Assembly: GCA_963989385.1 (NCBI GenBank)
Contig: OZ022508.1
Location: 30,774,166-30,838,165, forward strand
Length of the DNA stretch: 64,000 bases
Source: Ctena decussata
Lineage: Eukaryota > Mollusca > Bivalvia > Lucinida > Lucinidae
Direction: 5' to 3'
Shown here piece by piece: positions 21,238 through 33,250 of this stretch; position 1 is the stretch's first letter, and the number at the start of each line of letters is the position of its first letter. A program made the translations under genes and the position numbers. Under the pieces are notes generated by a model that did no database searches, had not been told where the DNA came from, and saw only the letters and a program-made list of their open reading frames with translations.

Positions 21238-21400
21238 GAGTGAATGAACTCGGGTTTAACGTTCCACCAACAACGAGGTCATATGGAGACGGGACCTCGG
21301 TTTAAAGTCTCATTTGAAAGACCGGAGAAGCGGGGGTCGATCTTGCGACCCCTGGAATGGTAGTCCGGAGTGTTATCCACTAAGCCACAGCCGCTCCTGC
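21238..21400 (-). mobile_element. tRNA-derived SINE (second type), reverse orientation
   Basis: Read on the minus strand from 21398, GGAGCGGCTGTGGCTTAGTG and AGGGGTCGCAAGATCGACCC look like the A and B box ends of a tRNA. The body has GACCTCGTTGTTGGTGGAAC and ends GTTAAACCCGAG. The head differs from the SINE at 2872, but the AACGTTAAAC-type 3' end is similar. Confidence 0.6.
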
Positions 21401-22380
21401 TTCCCCTGAAAGAACACCATTTCACCCAACGAATCACTACACGGCTGTAGACTCAATATTTGTTCGAAGGGCCCTTTCATCAAGCACTTTTGACATTATA
21501 TTATCAGGCTTGACAGTACAAATCCCTGTCAAAATGGGCTACATCACGAAATCCTCTCATTTAGAGGTATATAAATGAGTACTCTTTTAAGGGAAGAATC
21601 TCATTACTTCTTTTTTGCACCTTTTCTCAACGGGGTCTCAGTCAGAAAGTAGCATTTCCGTCTAATAGTCGCTCTCCACCGGACAAATGGCTGTTCCCCT
21701 CGAAATATAACGATTCTGTCTAAAGTATTATTCTCCCAGAAAAATCTTCTATACGTGCTTTTGCATAGCCGCCCCCTACCCACTCCAAAAGTGGCTTTTC
21801 CACCGATAACATATTGTAGGGAAACCCGTTACAACATGAAATTTACTCCCTTCCCTTTCATAGTGGTTAGATGCAAAGCTGAAAACGAAATGCGAGTATC
21901 TGTCCGACATTAGATACAAGAACCGCAGACACGTAAAATACAATTCAGTTTTTTATTTTTGTTTAGGGAGGAAAAACTTGACACACTGTCTGGGGTTTAT
22001 CTGTACGTATGCGTAAAACTTTTTGTGCAATCGTTCATATGTGCGTAGTAAAGTTTCTGCAAACTTTCATGCATACAGATGTGTGTGCCTATCTGCATAT
22101 TTTGTAAGGCTAGTCCTGGCATTATAAATTTGAAAATAGGTAAAAATAGATGTTTAATGCTTTACGTATAATTTGTTCTTATTGTCAGGCTTGGTGATTT
22201 TTTGAAATACTGTTGTGTGGGCGGTGGTTGTTTTTGTTGGGTAGAGCAACTAAGTATCTGATGAACCACGGCAGAAACAAAAGCAAGGGTTGGTCGACCA
22301 GAAACCGGTTAACCCTACACCACCCCCATAAATCTCATTACTGCCCGTTCCAGGGCGGCAGTTCTGTTTTGGTTCTTCTT
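21401..22380. other. No gene seen
   Basis: Non-coding sequence. The ORF at 22213-22452 overlaps the SINE that follows and has no domain I recognise. Confidence 0.4.
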
Positions 22381-22655
22381 TGTTGTTTGTTGTTGTGTTA
22401 TTGTTTAACGTCCACGGTAAACAGCTATGGTCATGTCGGGACGGTCAGTTAACCTAACCTCACTATTTCTAGGCAGGCTTAGACCTCCTAAGCGGTTAAC
22501 CAGTAGTACTAAGTGCACTTACTTTCACCAATAACTGACAACTGCCTTTCTTGAATCAGCACAGGAGAAACGAAAGTAAGTGGCCGGACCGGGGTATCGA
22601 ACCCAGGACCTCTGGCGTACAATTCAGGCGCCCTACCGACTGCGATACTTGGTTG
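22381..22655 (-). mobile_element. tRNA-derived SINE, copy 3 (reverse)
   Basis: It is the complement of the copies at 2872 and 8861. TGTTTAACGTCCACGGTAAA at the left is its 3' end, then CTCCTAAGCGGTTAACCAG, then the head, with TATCGAACCCAGGACC corresponding to the B box, ending near TACCGACTGCGATAC. Confidence 0.8.
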
Positions 22656-23249
22656 TTTTGTGTCACGGTTGTTAGTTGCTATGTCTGTTATTGATACATT
22701 GTTTGTGATGCTCAGGCTAGTACGTTGATAACCTTATGAGAAATGGCTGTTCACATGGCTACCGCTGGTGTTGCCTTTGGACATGACTAGTTTTGTGTTA
22801 AAAAAAACAAAAAAACATTTAATTTGTCTCTGTCCTACATGGTGTCTTGGGTTGGATCTGGAATTGAATTGTGTCAGTTGCTGAGAATTTTCCTCCTTAC
22901 TTTTGTAAGATGGCAGGAAATGATATTCAAAGGGTTAATTTTTAGTATAGAGTAAGACTAACGCATTTGGTCGTGTGTCCGTTTGTAGCCTTGTCCGTCT
23001 GTTTGTCTTGGAAACTATAAGGATGTAGAAATGATCATACTCTCCCACAGCATAGGCCTTCAATAATACAGCACCATTATCTTGGCTCTGCACATTGTCT
23101 GTCTTTATACTGATATTGTGTCAATATTACATGTAACACTGGTATTCTATCCAATCCAATGACCTTCAACAAAGGCCTTAACTGACTGGAATTGAAAACA
23201 GAAAATACAGGTTTTCACAAGCAGGCAGCCCTTATCATGTCCTCCACCA

Positions 23250-23905
23250 GATGTGTGGGGGACATATTGGGTTCGGTGCGATGCGTCGGCGTCGGCGTGA
23301 CAGTTTGTATCCTATATATTTCTTCAACCAGTGGGTGGACTTTTACCAAAATTGCGTGGATACATCATTGGGACAAGCCAGTGAGCTGATTAAGCTTTGG
23401 TGAGTTTGACCCAATTTTCAAGGTCACAGGAGGTCTAAGACTGTTAAATTTCATGCGTCGGCGTGACAATTTCTTGTATCCACGATATCTCTTGAACCAA
23501 ATGGTGGAATGTTACCAAACCTTTCGTGGATATATCATTGGGACAAGTTTAAGAGCTGATTAGATTTTGGTGACTTTGGCCTCATTTTCAAGGTCACTGG
23601 AGAAATTAGATGATAATTTCTTGTACCCACGATATCTCCTGAACCAATTGATGGAATGTAACCAAATTTGCATGGATACATCATTGGGAAATGTTAAAAA
23701 GCTGATAAGTTTTTGGTGACCTTGACTTCATTTTCAATGTCACTGGAGGTCTTGGACGGTAATTTCTTGTACCCACAATATCTCCTGAAACAATGGAAGG
23801 AATTTAACCAAACGTGTAAGATTACATCATTGAGACATGTTAAGGAGCTGATAAGATTATTGTGACCTTGACCTTATTTTCAATGTCATTGGCGAACCTA
23901 GGTGA
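23250..23905 (-). repeat. ACCTTGACC tandem-repeat element, reverse orientation
   Basis: Four degenerate units of roughly 150 bp: TTCTTGTACCCACGATATCT, CTGAACCAATTGATGGAATG, GATACATCATTGGGA and GTGACCTTGACTTCATTTTC recur. It is the complement of the array at 52310-53295, including the GACGCC-rich end (GCGTCGGCGTCGGCGTGAC near 23282), and resembles part of 42700-43110. Confidence 0.75.
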
Positions 23906-24022
23906 CAACATTGATGGTTGGTTGGTGATTTTGGGTTTAACGGCTCTTTGTGAAAGTATTTCAGTCTATATCGAACCGTCTCCCAGAGAGAGAGGGAGAA
24001 GGAAAAGAGATATAATTGTTGA

Positions 24023-24034
24023 GGGGGGGGGGGG
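24023..24034 (+). repeat. Homopolymer G tract (12 G)
   Basis: A run of 12 G after TTGTTGA. Confidence 0.85.
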
Positions 24035-24306
24035 ATTTTGTTTTTCCAAACAACACCCACCTGCACTAGCAGGGCGCCACGGCACTGAAAGTTACCCAGC
24101 ATCATCACCCGACCACGACCAACCCCTTTACTCATTGAAACATCACGGTAGAATATAAAATCTTAAAAAAAGCTATATGACGAAACAAAGCTGAGAATTC
24201 AGCGACGTCTACAGCCAGGGAAAATAAAGTAACGAGTAGGTCTCCTGGGAAAAGCACCTTACTCGCTCTCCTAAACGAGTTTATTTGTGTTTATTTGTGT
24301 TTACAG

Positions 24307-24414
24307 GGTATGGATGAAAACGCTGATGGATGTGACAGACGTGTTGTTTTATGCGTCTGTATGTTTATTGGAGTTGAACTGTTTGCCGGCGTTTTGACTT
24401 ACATACTGTCTTAG
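24307..24414 (+). CDS. Terminal exon copy E: acidic head plus TM segment, stop
   Basis: The acceptor is GTTTATTTGTGTTTACAG|GGT, weaker in pyrimidines than the others. Phase 0 gives 35 residues and TAG. The head GMDENADGCDRR is acidic, then a hydrophobic stretch ends LTYILS. It pairs with copy F (25125): both have MDE at positions 2-4, Cys at 9, CxC at 16-18, and LTY before the stop. One Glu sits within the hydrophobic run (VELF), which would be unusual in a membrane helix and may signal relaxed constraint. The stop is followed at once by a 38-bp tandem repeat. Confidence 0.55.
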   Translation, partial: GMDENADGCDRRVVLCVCMFIGVELFAGVLTYILS

Positions 24415-24530
24415 TGAGCAAGGAACTTGTTATGTCAGACATTAGTTGATTTTGAGCAAGGAACTTGTAATGTCAGACATTAGTTGATTGTGAGCAAAGA
24501 ACTTGTAATGTCAGACATTAGTTGATTATT
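24415..24530 (+). repeat. 38-bp tandem repeat, three units, directly after the exon E stop
   Basis: Units start at 24415, 24453 and 24491 (TGAGCAAGGAACTTGTAATG then TCAGACATTAGTTGATT), nearly identical. The array would lie at the very start of the 3' UTR. Confidence 0.9.
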
Positions 24531-24639
24531 CCCCTTGTTCCCCTTTCTTTGCAAATCGTTAATTCTCACTTTCTGTCATAACTAATTAGATTGTACAGAA
24601 ATGTCGCCCATTTGAGGCAGATTAACCGCTTTTTAGACA

Positions 24640-24800
24640 GGAACCCCATTATGGCAAATATGCAAACAGTGCAGATCCAAGAATGCGGCGTCTGAACAGG
24701 ATACACACTGTTTACAGCATTTTCTATGCAAGATACGAATAAAAGTGAGAACGCCCACCAGAAATGGACTCATCCAAATGGTAAATATGGATAAGTTCGC
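24640..24800. repeat. Degenerate GCAAACAGTGCAGATC hairpin element
   Basis: TGCAAACAGTGCAGATCC is paired imperfectly with ACACACTGTTTACAGC. The core resembles those of the MITEs at 20848 and 33627 and the palindrome at 45319. A possible AATAAA for exon E lies inside it at 24738. Confidence 0.45.
24738..24743 (+). promoter_or_regulatory. Possible polyadenylation signal for exon E
   Basis: AATAAA 324 nt after the exon E stop. It is the only canonical hexamer between exons E and F apart from one near 24895. Confidence 0.25.
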
Positions 24801-25124
24801 CAGTCAAAAAAGGGTAAAGTATATATATTTTGCTGACTATAACTCTGATAGATGTTATCTTCTCATTGTCTGCGGAAGGCTATTTCGATCTGTTTAATAA
24901 AATGCATCTGAGGATTACAAGATCACTGGAAGTTACGCGTATTTACAAAATGCTAATAAACCAAACACTCATCATTTTGTGACAGACGTCAGTCATAGAA
25001 ACTATGTCGTAACTGTGACATTCTGGAGCAAGGGTACAATCAAGGCATTAGAATGACCTTCAGGCGAAACGTATTCAATTTGGTCAATTCTGTCAGGCAG
25101 TACGAATATAATTTGTGTTTTCAG

Positions 25125-25229
25125 GATATGGATGAAAAAGATAGTGGGTGTGGCAGATGTGTTGGAATATGCATATGTATGGCTATAGGAGTAATAGTCG
25201 CTGCTGGGGTTCTCACTTACGTACTGTAG
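25125..25229 (+). CDS. Terminal exon copy F: acidic head, CxxC, TM segment, stop
   Basis: The acceptor is TAATTTGTGTTTTCAG|GAT. Phase 0 gives 34 residues and TAG. The head is DMDEKDSGCGRC (Cys-x-x-Cys at 9-12, as in B and D), followed by VGICICMAIGVIVAAG and LTYVL. The hydrophobic segment is clean, with no charged residue. It lies 0.7 kb after copy E and is its nearest relative. Silent third-position changes against E include ATT/ATA, GTT/GTA, GCC/GCT, GGC/GGG and TTG/CTC. The paired cysteines next to the membrane could be palmitoylation or disulphide sites, which is inference only. Confidence 0.65.
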   Translation, partial: DMDEKDSGCGRCVGICICMAIGVIVAAGVLTYVL

Positions 25230-25840
25230 TGAGTGTTGGTGTTGTGATAGTAATGTTTTGTTATTTCCTTTTATTATTTATTTTATTCAGTAAAAATTCA
25301 GCTGTCTACAAAATTCGCTCATTACTGTTCACATTTGTTAATGATATTTAAATTGGGCATCCATTTGATAGCGAAGGGCAGCAAAGGTCTTTTGAACGTC
25401 ATTTTACATCTAATAGTGAGCCACATGTGACATGGGTATCAAGCAAATGCTCTAAGCAGGCTCCACTTTAGTGCATTCTGCTCAGAGCCTTCACTTGTCA
25501 TATCAGCCGTATATGGAATTCGCCCAGGCCATAAAGCACACAGAGAAGACTCTGTAGACCCTGTGTAAACAGTAAGGATTATCTGAATATCACATGACAA
25601 AACTGCCAGATTGTTGGAAGTCACATTTAGTGGCTTATATTTAGAAATCATAAATCAAGATACCCAAGATGGCACATAATCACAAAGTGCAACCCACCTT
25701 AGAAACTAAAAGAAGGGTCAACGGCACACGAAAAAAGGGAACAGTACATCTTCTATGACAGACACATTCAGTCCGACACAGAGGAACTGGTCATCAAAAC
25801 ATGTACAACAAGCATCAGATGCAGTACAAAACACAAAAAT
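25230..25840. other. No gene seen
   Basis: Non-coding flank after exon F. A poly-A stretch follows at about 25843-25862. Confidence 0.4.
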
Positions 25841-25904
25841 ACCAAAAAAAAAAAAAAAAAAAGAAGAGAAAAACAACAATCAAAAAATGAAGACAGAAAA
25901 CGCA

Positions 25905-25990
25905 TAGAATACCTATTGTTACTTAGTATTTTCTATTTTAACCCACAAAACAAAACAGGAAGCAAAGGGGTAGCTATACAAGTGATCACT
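25905..25990 (+). repeat. Fragment of the 10-13 kb foldback arm
   Basis: TTACTTAGTATTTTCTATTT, AACAAAACAGGAAGC and GGGTAGCT match 12538-12602 in order. It is an isolated remnant. Confidence 0.45.
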
Positions 25991-26566
25991 GTGATCGAAA
26001 TATAGGTTCACAAATTAAGCATTACTTTTTAATGTTGTTGTTTTCTTGTAGAGTGACACTGGATATTTGTGTTATTCCTTTATATTTTTCTCTTAGTGGT
26101 CAGCGTAGTCATGTGACAGAAAAAAATGTTGTTTTTCTTTTTTCTGACTTGCAAGATATGATTTTATGACGACTTATACATGTGTGATTGGTAAATGCGA
26201 ATTAGTGGTAACGCTAATATTGCGTTTAGGTCGAGAAATAATTCAGAAGCATAGTTGAAGTATATTAGTAGAGGAAAAGAATGTTGTCATATTGACTATA
26301 AATTTAGTTGGTGCTAGTTTTGTGTTTCATTCTGGTGATTTATAACCATTTCTGTGGAATATAAATGTAGTTCAGTGGAAGCTAGACTACTGTGCTTCGT
26401 TTTTTGATTGTCAGGGCTACATATTGTCAGTTAGTGTCTCAAAGAAAAGACAGAAAGGAGCCTTTCTTTTAAGAACCTTGACCCCCCTCCCCGCCCAAAT
26501 AAGAAGAAATTTAAATACAAAGGAAATACATTTTTGTGTAGACTGGTCTCCAATCGAAACAATTAA

Positions 26567-26804
26567 TGAGCCGCGACACGAGAAAACCGACAAAATGGTT
26601 GTGCGCCCAGCGCATACTCAGATCAGCCTGGGCATTCGCCCAGTCTGATCAGACTCTACGCTAAGTGCTTAAAGGGTAGCTAAGGGTCTAAGCTACCTCC
26701 ATGCGGACAGCGAAGACGCTGATCAGACTGGGCGGATGCCCAGGCTGACCTGAGTCTGCACTAGGCGCACAACCACTTAGTTGATTTTCTTGTGTCGCGG
26801 CTCA
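26567..26804 (-). mobile_element. PAL238 MITE, copy 8, inserted in the left arm of the 4.7-kb element
   Basis: 238 bp. The opposite arm near 31020 has no PAL238, so the insertion is younger than the inverted duplication. The flanks AATTAA and AATTATT allow a short ATTA-type target duplication. Confidence 0.88.
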
Positions 26805-29800
26805 ATTATTAGGCCATGAGCCAGAAATGGTTTACCTCCCCCCCCAAGGGGGAATTTTGTAGACCATACTTTTCTTAAAGCCCAGCATCTTAGAAGTATT
26901 TTGAAGCATGTTAGCCCTCTGGCGAGTGGGGCGTTAAGCTGTAACAGCCTGTTAAAAACGTTACCCATTAAAAAATAAACATAAAATAAAAATAATAAAA
27001 AATTATAAAAAATAGAAATTACTTTCCTATGTTTAAAGTTATAGTGGAGTCTAATTGAACAATCCAGCAGCTAAAAGTTATGATGTTTGACAGGTCACTT
27101 TAGCTCACATGGTGTCATATACGTGACATTTGTCTTTACACTCCATTAAAATTGCTATTTCTATCCAAAATACTTTCTTTTTGTAAGTTACTCCATTATT
27201 ATTAGACCATATTTTTGTTACTGTATTAAAGACAATTAATTGATCTTTTCAGATCTGCAAAAATTATTGTCCTATCTTGTATACTTTGGGAGAAATAGGA
27301 TGTTTAACACAGTACCCCCTTATAAATGTTCCATATTACAATTATCACTTTCTGTATAATTCAAGTGCTTGAACTACACTGTATGAATTAAAAAACAACA
27401 GGAAAAGGTAATATTGAATATGCCAGCCTATCTAAACAGCAAGGAACAGTTCCACAATATTTTGAACGCATTTTAGTCGGCCATAATGATCGATTATATA
27501 CGTTACCGAGGGCTATTTTGTTAAACTCACATAATTTGATGATAGAATCATTTTATTTTCGTTGGTAGCAGTTTCTTCATGAAAGAATCTTTAAATGTAA
27601 AAGAAAAACTGCATTCTGGTTTATTTTCTATGATAAATCATTACTAGAAGTAACGTAAATAACATTAACATTTAAAATATTTCATTATAATACCTTTAAT
27701 CAGGTTTTTCCCACTGTCACATAAAAAACAATAACATATTTAAGTCTGGGTGTTCTTATGATATACTGTGTACCTGGACCTAGCAACACTTCTCTCAGTT
27801 TTACTCTTAGGGATTCATGAGGTGTGTTTTATACGTGATTAAAACCAGTATACTACAAATTGTAATGTTAAGGGCATTGACATATTCTGCACACGTAAAA
27901 CGGGGTTTTCGCTGGCAACTTTGTTATTATATCAAAGATAAAAGTATTTCATAATGGCGTTGCCCAGTTTGTTTCTTTTACAATTTGTACATTTGAGTTC
28001 TAAAGACAGTAACATACGTTAAATTTTGTTATATACAACTTAAAAAAAATAAACAAAATACCACACCAGAAAAGATAAAAAAGATAAAGCCGCAGCTAAG
28101 CCAGCATAGATTTTGCATATAGGGCTCGAATAAAATGATATACAATCAGTATGATAACATTACAAGCTAAGCGCTTTTGACGTGTTTAGTATAAAATGAT
28201 AAAATAATCAGTAATTAACTTGTTAACTGACAGGATTTGGTATAGTTTTTACGTGTACACTGAAAAAACTATAAAGCAGAACAGTAAACCTGAAGTTTGA
28301 AGACTTAAGCCAAATACAGTTCTGCATCAAAGCTAATGTAGATATTTGCTGGCAGCGTATTCTTACTTTTGTAAGACTATCGTATATTTTACGTTACCAA
28401 GGGAAACAACATTGCTGAGTTAAGAAACAAACTTTTGAAAATCATCAATGGTAGTGACAATACAATTGCTTTATTTAGCTTATCTAAGTATTTAACAATA
28501 ATGTGTCAACCAGGAGTTTGGGAGAATAGTATCAGAAACATTTAATACAGAAAAGAGACACTGGCAGTTTACTAGCATACTGTTGCAATCTATTAATGCT
28601 GTGTTTAAGATGATCTATATTTCTATGCTTTTGTTTCTTTCTTTTTAAAGTCTAAATACTTTCGATAATCTCTTAAAGAATCTAACTACATTCAACCATC
28701 TATTAAAGCATCTATTCACCAAAGAACATAAAGATACGTTTAGTTGGACAAAAATGTTTCAGGGACAGTGTTCCAGTAGCTCTGCACACATAATGAAATG
28801 GCAAATGAAAATGACAGAATATATTAATGTTAGTCCTCGCTGTTCAGATATCTATGAGCAAATCTTAGTTGTTCTCCTTCAGAATGTATTCGCCTACACT
28901 GTAGTTATGCTTTGCAGCATAATATTGAGAAAAAGAAAGAAAAGAAAAGAAAGGCTGAACAAGTAACGTATACAACGTATTCATTGCGAGTTTATGGATT
29001 CTTCATTTCCGATATACTAAACTAGCAAAACAGTATTTCTAAAGAGCAAATAATCAAACAATAGAAATAGTGCATACCTATACATGCCAAGGAAGGGTTA
29101 ACCTAAATTTTTGCATTTGATCTCTGTGACCTTGTATTACCATATTGTTTACTTTTTAGCAATAAATATGGTTGAAAACTGATTATTTATGACATCTTAC
29201 TGCTTATCTTATCATCTTTGTCCAAATTTATTGAATACTGTTAGGGAATACAGCATTTTGGCAATATCCAAACAACTATTTTAGTTGCTTACATATTGAA
29301 AAATTGTCTGACTGAAATTTGTATTTCGTAACACCTTTAGTCCGTGATAGTAACAACAAGTGGGAATAAAACCATGGGGTTTGCAAAATAACCTGACCTG
29401 TTAAATATTGTAACAACATAATGAAAAATAGAACTCCTGAACAAGCTGATTACAGAATGATGTATGCGTTATAAAGTATGTCACTTTCTATCAGCCTTAA
29501 ATTTTCACATTGTTAATAGTTTGTAATGTATTTGCTGGCCGGGAGCTGCATAAACAGATCATGTAGATCACACATTAATATGTAAGTTATGATCACGGGA
29601 GCCACACACATTTGCTAATCTATGTAAAGCAGTTACTGTGCAAAGAGGCTCGTGGCTGACGATTCGACTGACAGCATAGAAAAATGGTGTTTATCCCTGT
29701 TGGGGGAGAACTGCTTTTGATTGCCTCGGCTGGCAGTCACAGTTGCATATTGTATGTTGGGTAATTGAATGGCTCAGCCAACAGCACAGGTTGCGAAATT

Positions 29801-30976
29801 GGTTTTATCCCCATCATGACCAGAACCTAAATATTAATCAGTTGCAGCATATATCAACTCTTACTTATTTCATTCTATGCATAAAATTTAAAAAAAAATC
29901 ATCTTTATGAAGTCACTTTTAAGTGAAACTGAATTGAAGGCAAGGTCGAAATGCTTCAGCTATAACAATCTATGTGCGTCTTGCTGAGTTTTTGTGTATT
30001 TCAAAGAGCTCAATTGCCATCTGACTACCAGTGGTAAGCTAACAATACAGCAATGAATAATTCATATTGCCCGGGAACTAAATTTTTGATAACAGATGAC
30101 TCACAAATCTTATCCCCCGACATATTACAATTATGTAACGTAACATTACTGTTAGATTGATTTTAAATATACACTATCCAATGATTTTTTTTTATAGTTT
30201 GAGGACATATAAAACGGGCGTTTCTTCATATTTACATATACAACAGAGTCTACTTAAGACATAATATAGATAATATTAAAAATGAAATGCAGCTAATGTT
30301 GGCTTTCTTAGCTTTTCTCGTCATTTTGTAGGTTAAATTCTTCAAAAATAAGTTTCTGTCCACATTTAATATATCCACTGCTAACTGCTGCCTAACTTAT
30401 CTAAGCTGTGCATGAATCTAAGAAGATTGGTGGAGCACGTATAAACTTCAGTCCACCAATTCAGAGATTTAGTCTGTTTTGTTTTTTTTTCGAATTTTTG
30501 TTGTTGTTATATACGTTACATATTTATCGTGACTGCTGATGAGTTTTGTAAGACTTTAGTTGTTTGTTTTTTATACTAGACTATTGAAACAGTCATATAT
30601 ATGACAATTACTTTTCTCTTCACTTCATTCTTACAATTTTCTCCTTATATTACATGTAATTAGACACTGAAGGGGAAAAACGTCAAATACAACGTAAACT
30701 ACGTTATACGGGTTAGTCAACTTATCGTTGACAATGTCAATTACCTTGAAACAGCGATTTATGTACTAGCAGACAAAACCCAACATTATTTAGGGCGAAT
30801 ACTAACATTTGTATACCGATGTGTATTTTCTATCATAACGTGAATATGTAAATTTGGGTAGTGTAAGTAACGTTGACGTTACACGTTAATGCCCCAACGT
30901 ACAGAGGGCTAACATGTGTCATTTTGTTTCATATATAATGTAGTTTCAGAAAATTATAGTGTCCAAAATTCCCCCT

Positions 30977-31110
30977 GGGGGGGGGGGGGGGAGGGGGTCT
31001 ATGGTCAGCTCAAGGTCTATATAGTTTCGAATGGAGACCAGTGTACACAAAAATGTATTTCCATTGTATCTAAATTTCTTCTTATTTCAGGGGGGGGGGG
31101 GGGGGGGGGG
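30977..31110 (+). repeat. Two long G tracts in the right arm of the 4.7-kb element
   Basis: 15 G at 30977-30991 and 21 G at 31090-31110. The left arm has only short C-rich counterparts (about 26838-26845 and 26480-26495). The G tracts have lengthened in one arm only. Confidence 0.85.
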
Positions 31111-31135
31111 TGTCAAGGTTCTTAAAAGAAAGACT

Positions 31136-31665
31136 CGCTTCTTATGTTTTATAAGCGTATTTCTCATATGCACGCCACACCGTTTTATGCTGTATGAGTA
31201 CTGCATAAGTATCGACTAAGGTGAGCTACAGATTTTGCTGAATTTATGTTTTGTTTGTCTCTGCTACCCACCTAGCATCCTTTCGTTTTCGTTACACAAG
31301 TCCTTGCTGCTTGGTTCCATATGCCTGCAAGGTTTTCTTTTCTCTTTAGTATCTTCCGGCTTAGGGTGTGCTGCAAAGGCCATGTAACATTTGTAGGATT
31401 TGTACAGAATTACCTAATTTCCCACTTCTTTATTTTCTCGTTTTATCATATTCTTAGTATCTTAATAATTCTTTTTGTATGAATTAATGAAACTTCTTTT
31501 TGCTACATGTATTATATATGTGACGTTCTTTGCACCAAGAATTATGTTTTTACTTTTCCAGATCTTGTATAGAATACTTGCTTGCTCTGTGACATAATTT
31601 TCATTTTCAATCTCATTATTTTTATCTGTTTGTTGATATCCCGCCAAGCCCCTTGAGGAAATATT
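31136..31665. other. No gene seen
   Basis: T-rich sequence with no splice-bounded exon or repeat I recognise. Confidence 0.4.
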
Positions 31666-31903
31666 TGAACCGCGACATGACAAAACCAACAAAGTTGTTT
31701 TGGGCCGAGCGCAGTTTCAGATCAGCCTGGGCATCTGCCCAGTCTGATCAGATTTTTCGCTGTCTGCATTGAGGTAGCTTAGATCCATATTTACCCTTTA
31801 AGCGCTTAGCGAAGAGTTTTGATCAGGCTGGGCAGATGTCCAGGCTGATCTGAGTGTGCACTGGGCTCACAACCACTTTGTTTGTTTTCTCGTGTCGCGG
31901 CTC
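31666..31903 (+). mobile_element. PAL238 MITE, copy 9 (full length)
   Basis: 238 bp, ends TGAACCGCGACATGAC and CTCGTGTCGCGGCTC. Confidence 0.86.
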
Positions 31904-32777
31904 TTTTCATAAATACGTGCCTAGAGATCTCCACAAGTCCACTATGACCTTTCAGCTAAAGGCCCTAGACAGAAAGACAGAGGTACAGACAATAAGCTTA
32001 CATGGTGTTAGGGAAGGCTTTCTGCGGGCATGCAGGCGCGCACGCTCGCAGGCACGCACTCACTAAGTAACTGATAGCACAATAAGCTTGTTAGTGTTTT
32101 TGTATCCTTACCTTCAGCCATCATTTCAGAATTTGACAGATCATGTTCCTACAGCTTTGCTGTTAATTGCAAAACAACGCCATGGTGACATATAGCGTCA
32201 TTTTATATGTGTGTCTTTGTCGTTATTTACAACTTTATAACATGATATTTCTGGATTCTGTCATACTTCAATGCCTCCCCGTTTTAGGATAATTATAAAT
32301 CACAAATGTTGTCAATGATTGTCGTTAATCCGTTGCATTTAATGCAGGTACACGACGTGGACAACGTACAATGTACGACATGATCACATGAACGACTTGA
32401 ACGTATAATGCTGTGTCAAATATGAACGACAACTTGGTTTTGATATGTATAGCTATACCCGTGTGTTCATTAATGCTTGGATGATGAAATATGTAATGTG
32501 TTATGTTAGATTTCAGATAGCGCTTCTCATGACTTTGAGTCTAAATTTGTACCTCTCCCGAGGATGTCAAAATCACTGACTTATCATCTTATTTGCTATC
32601 CTGCATAACATGTCTATTGTTATATGTATATGTGCTCATGGGCCTTATGGCTTATTGCATTAATAAATTACTTACTTACTTATATGATAAGTCAAACGAA
32701 AATAACCTCGAACCAATAAGAAAATCAGCTTTATCTCAGGTCTTACAATTCTGATTTTTATGTTGTAAGTAATGGTA
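31904..32777. other. No gene seen
   Basis: Non-coding, with GCAGGCGCGCACGCTCGC-type low-complexity sequence near 32030 and an ACTT run near 32670. Confidence 0.4.
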
Positions 32778-32865
32778 ATACCATGGTTTGTCCGCCTGTA
32801 CGAGGAGGTAATCCACGAGCTTTAGCGCGTGGATATTTTCAGTTCAAGCCGACAAACCATGGTAT
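32778..32865. repeat. Hairpin, ATACCATGGTTTGTC arms
   Basis: ATACCATGGTTTGTC (32778-32792) and GACAAACCATGGTAT (32851-32865) are exact inverted repeats. A smaller hairpin (ATCCACGAGC / GCGCGTGGAT) lies between them. It is probably a MITE remnant. Confidence 0.65.
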
Positions 32866-33129
32866 AACTTTTTTATACCAATGTTATCAGTCTAGACCTT
32901 GCTATTAGTTTAAACAATATTTATTCATATAAACAGCAATCACAATAATTTATACATGCAATAAGCGAATAGGATCTGAACGAAAGCGCATTGCTTATAA
33001 AGTTCATTTCCTTAGACCTTGCTATTGCGAAATAGTTTGTGCTAAAATTGGTGTTTTTCGGTAATTGTTGTATAAAACAGAGTTACCTGCACTAACCCCA
33101 TTTGTCTATTGTTATGAAATAAAGCCATT

Positions 33130-33250
33130 TACCCGTCTGCGCAGGCCAAGGACACTAAGTCCACTTGTGGTTCCCTTTGTACCCTTGGCTTGCAAAGATG
33201 CCATTTACCAGGACACTTTGGAAAATTGGCCAGTTTTCCGAAGTGTTCTT
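33130..33250. repeat. CCAAGG..CCCTTGGCTTGCAAAGATG repeat piece
   Basis: TGTACCCTTGGCTTGCAAAGATG also occurs near 37900, and inverted near 37850, where it forms a hairpin. It is a dispersed foldback family with no coding signal. Confidence 0.5.

Larger units (their letters stand above)
26454..31135. mobile_element. 4.7-kb element with long terminal inverted repeats
   Basis: The left arm, 26454-26980 (about 290 bp once the PAL238 insertion is removed), is the inverted complement of about 30850-31135. Landmarks are CTTTTAAGAACCTTGAC, AAGAAGAAATTTAAATACAA and GGAAATACATTTTTGTG (left) against CACAAAAATGTATTTCCATT, GTATCTAAATTTCTTCTT and TCAAGGTTCTTAAAAG (right). The match continues inward, with CATGTTAGCCCTCTGG against AGAGGGCTAACATG. 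The 3.9-kb interior is AT-rich and holds no ORF I can assign; the longest, 28754-28966, is 70 codons with a hydrophobic stretch then RKRKKRKER. The superfamily cannot be named without its transposase. Confidence 0.7.

Noticed and set aside
28754..28966. 70-codon ORF with a hydrophobic stretch and a RKRKKRKER tail inside the 4.7-kb element
   Set aside because: No splice or promoter context, no recognised domain, and the Lys/Arg tail comes from an A/G-rich low-complexity run.
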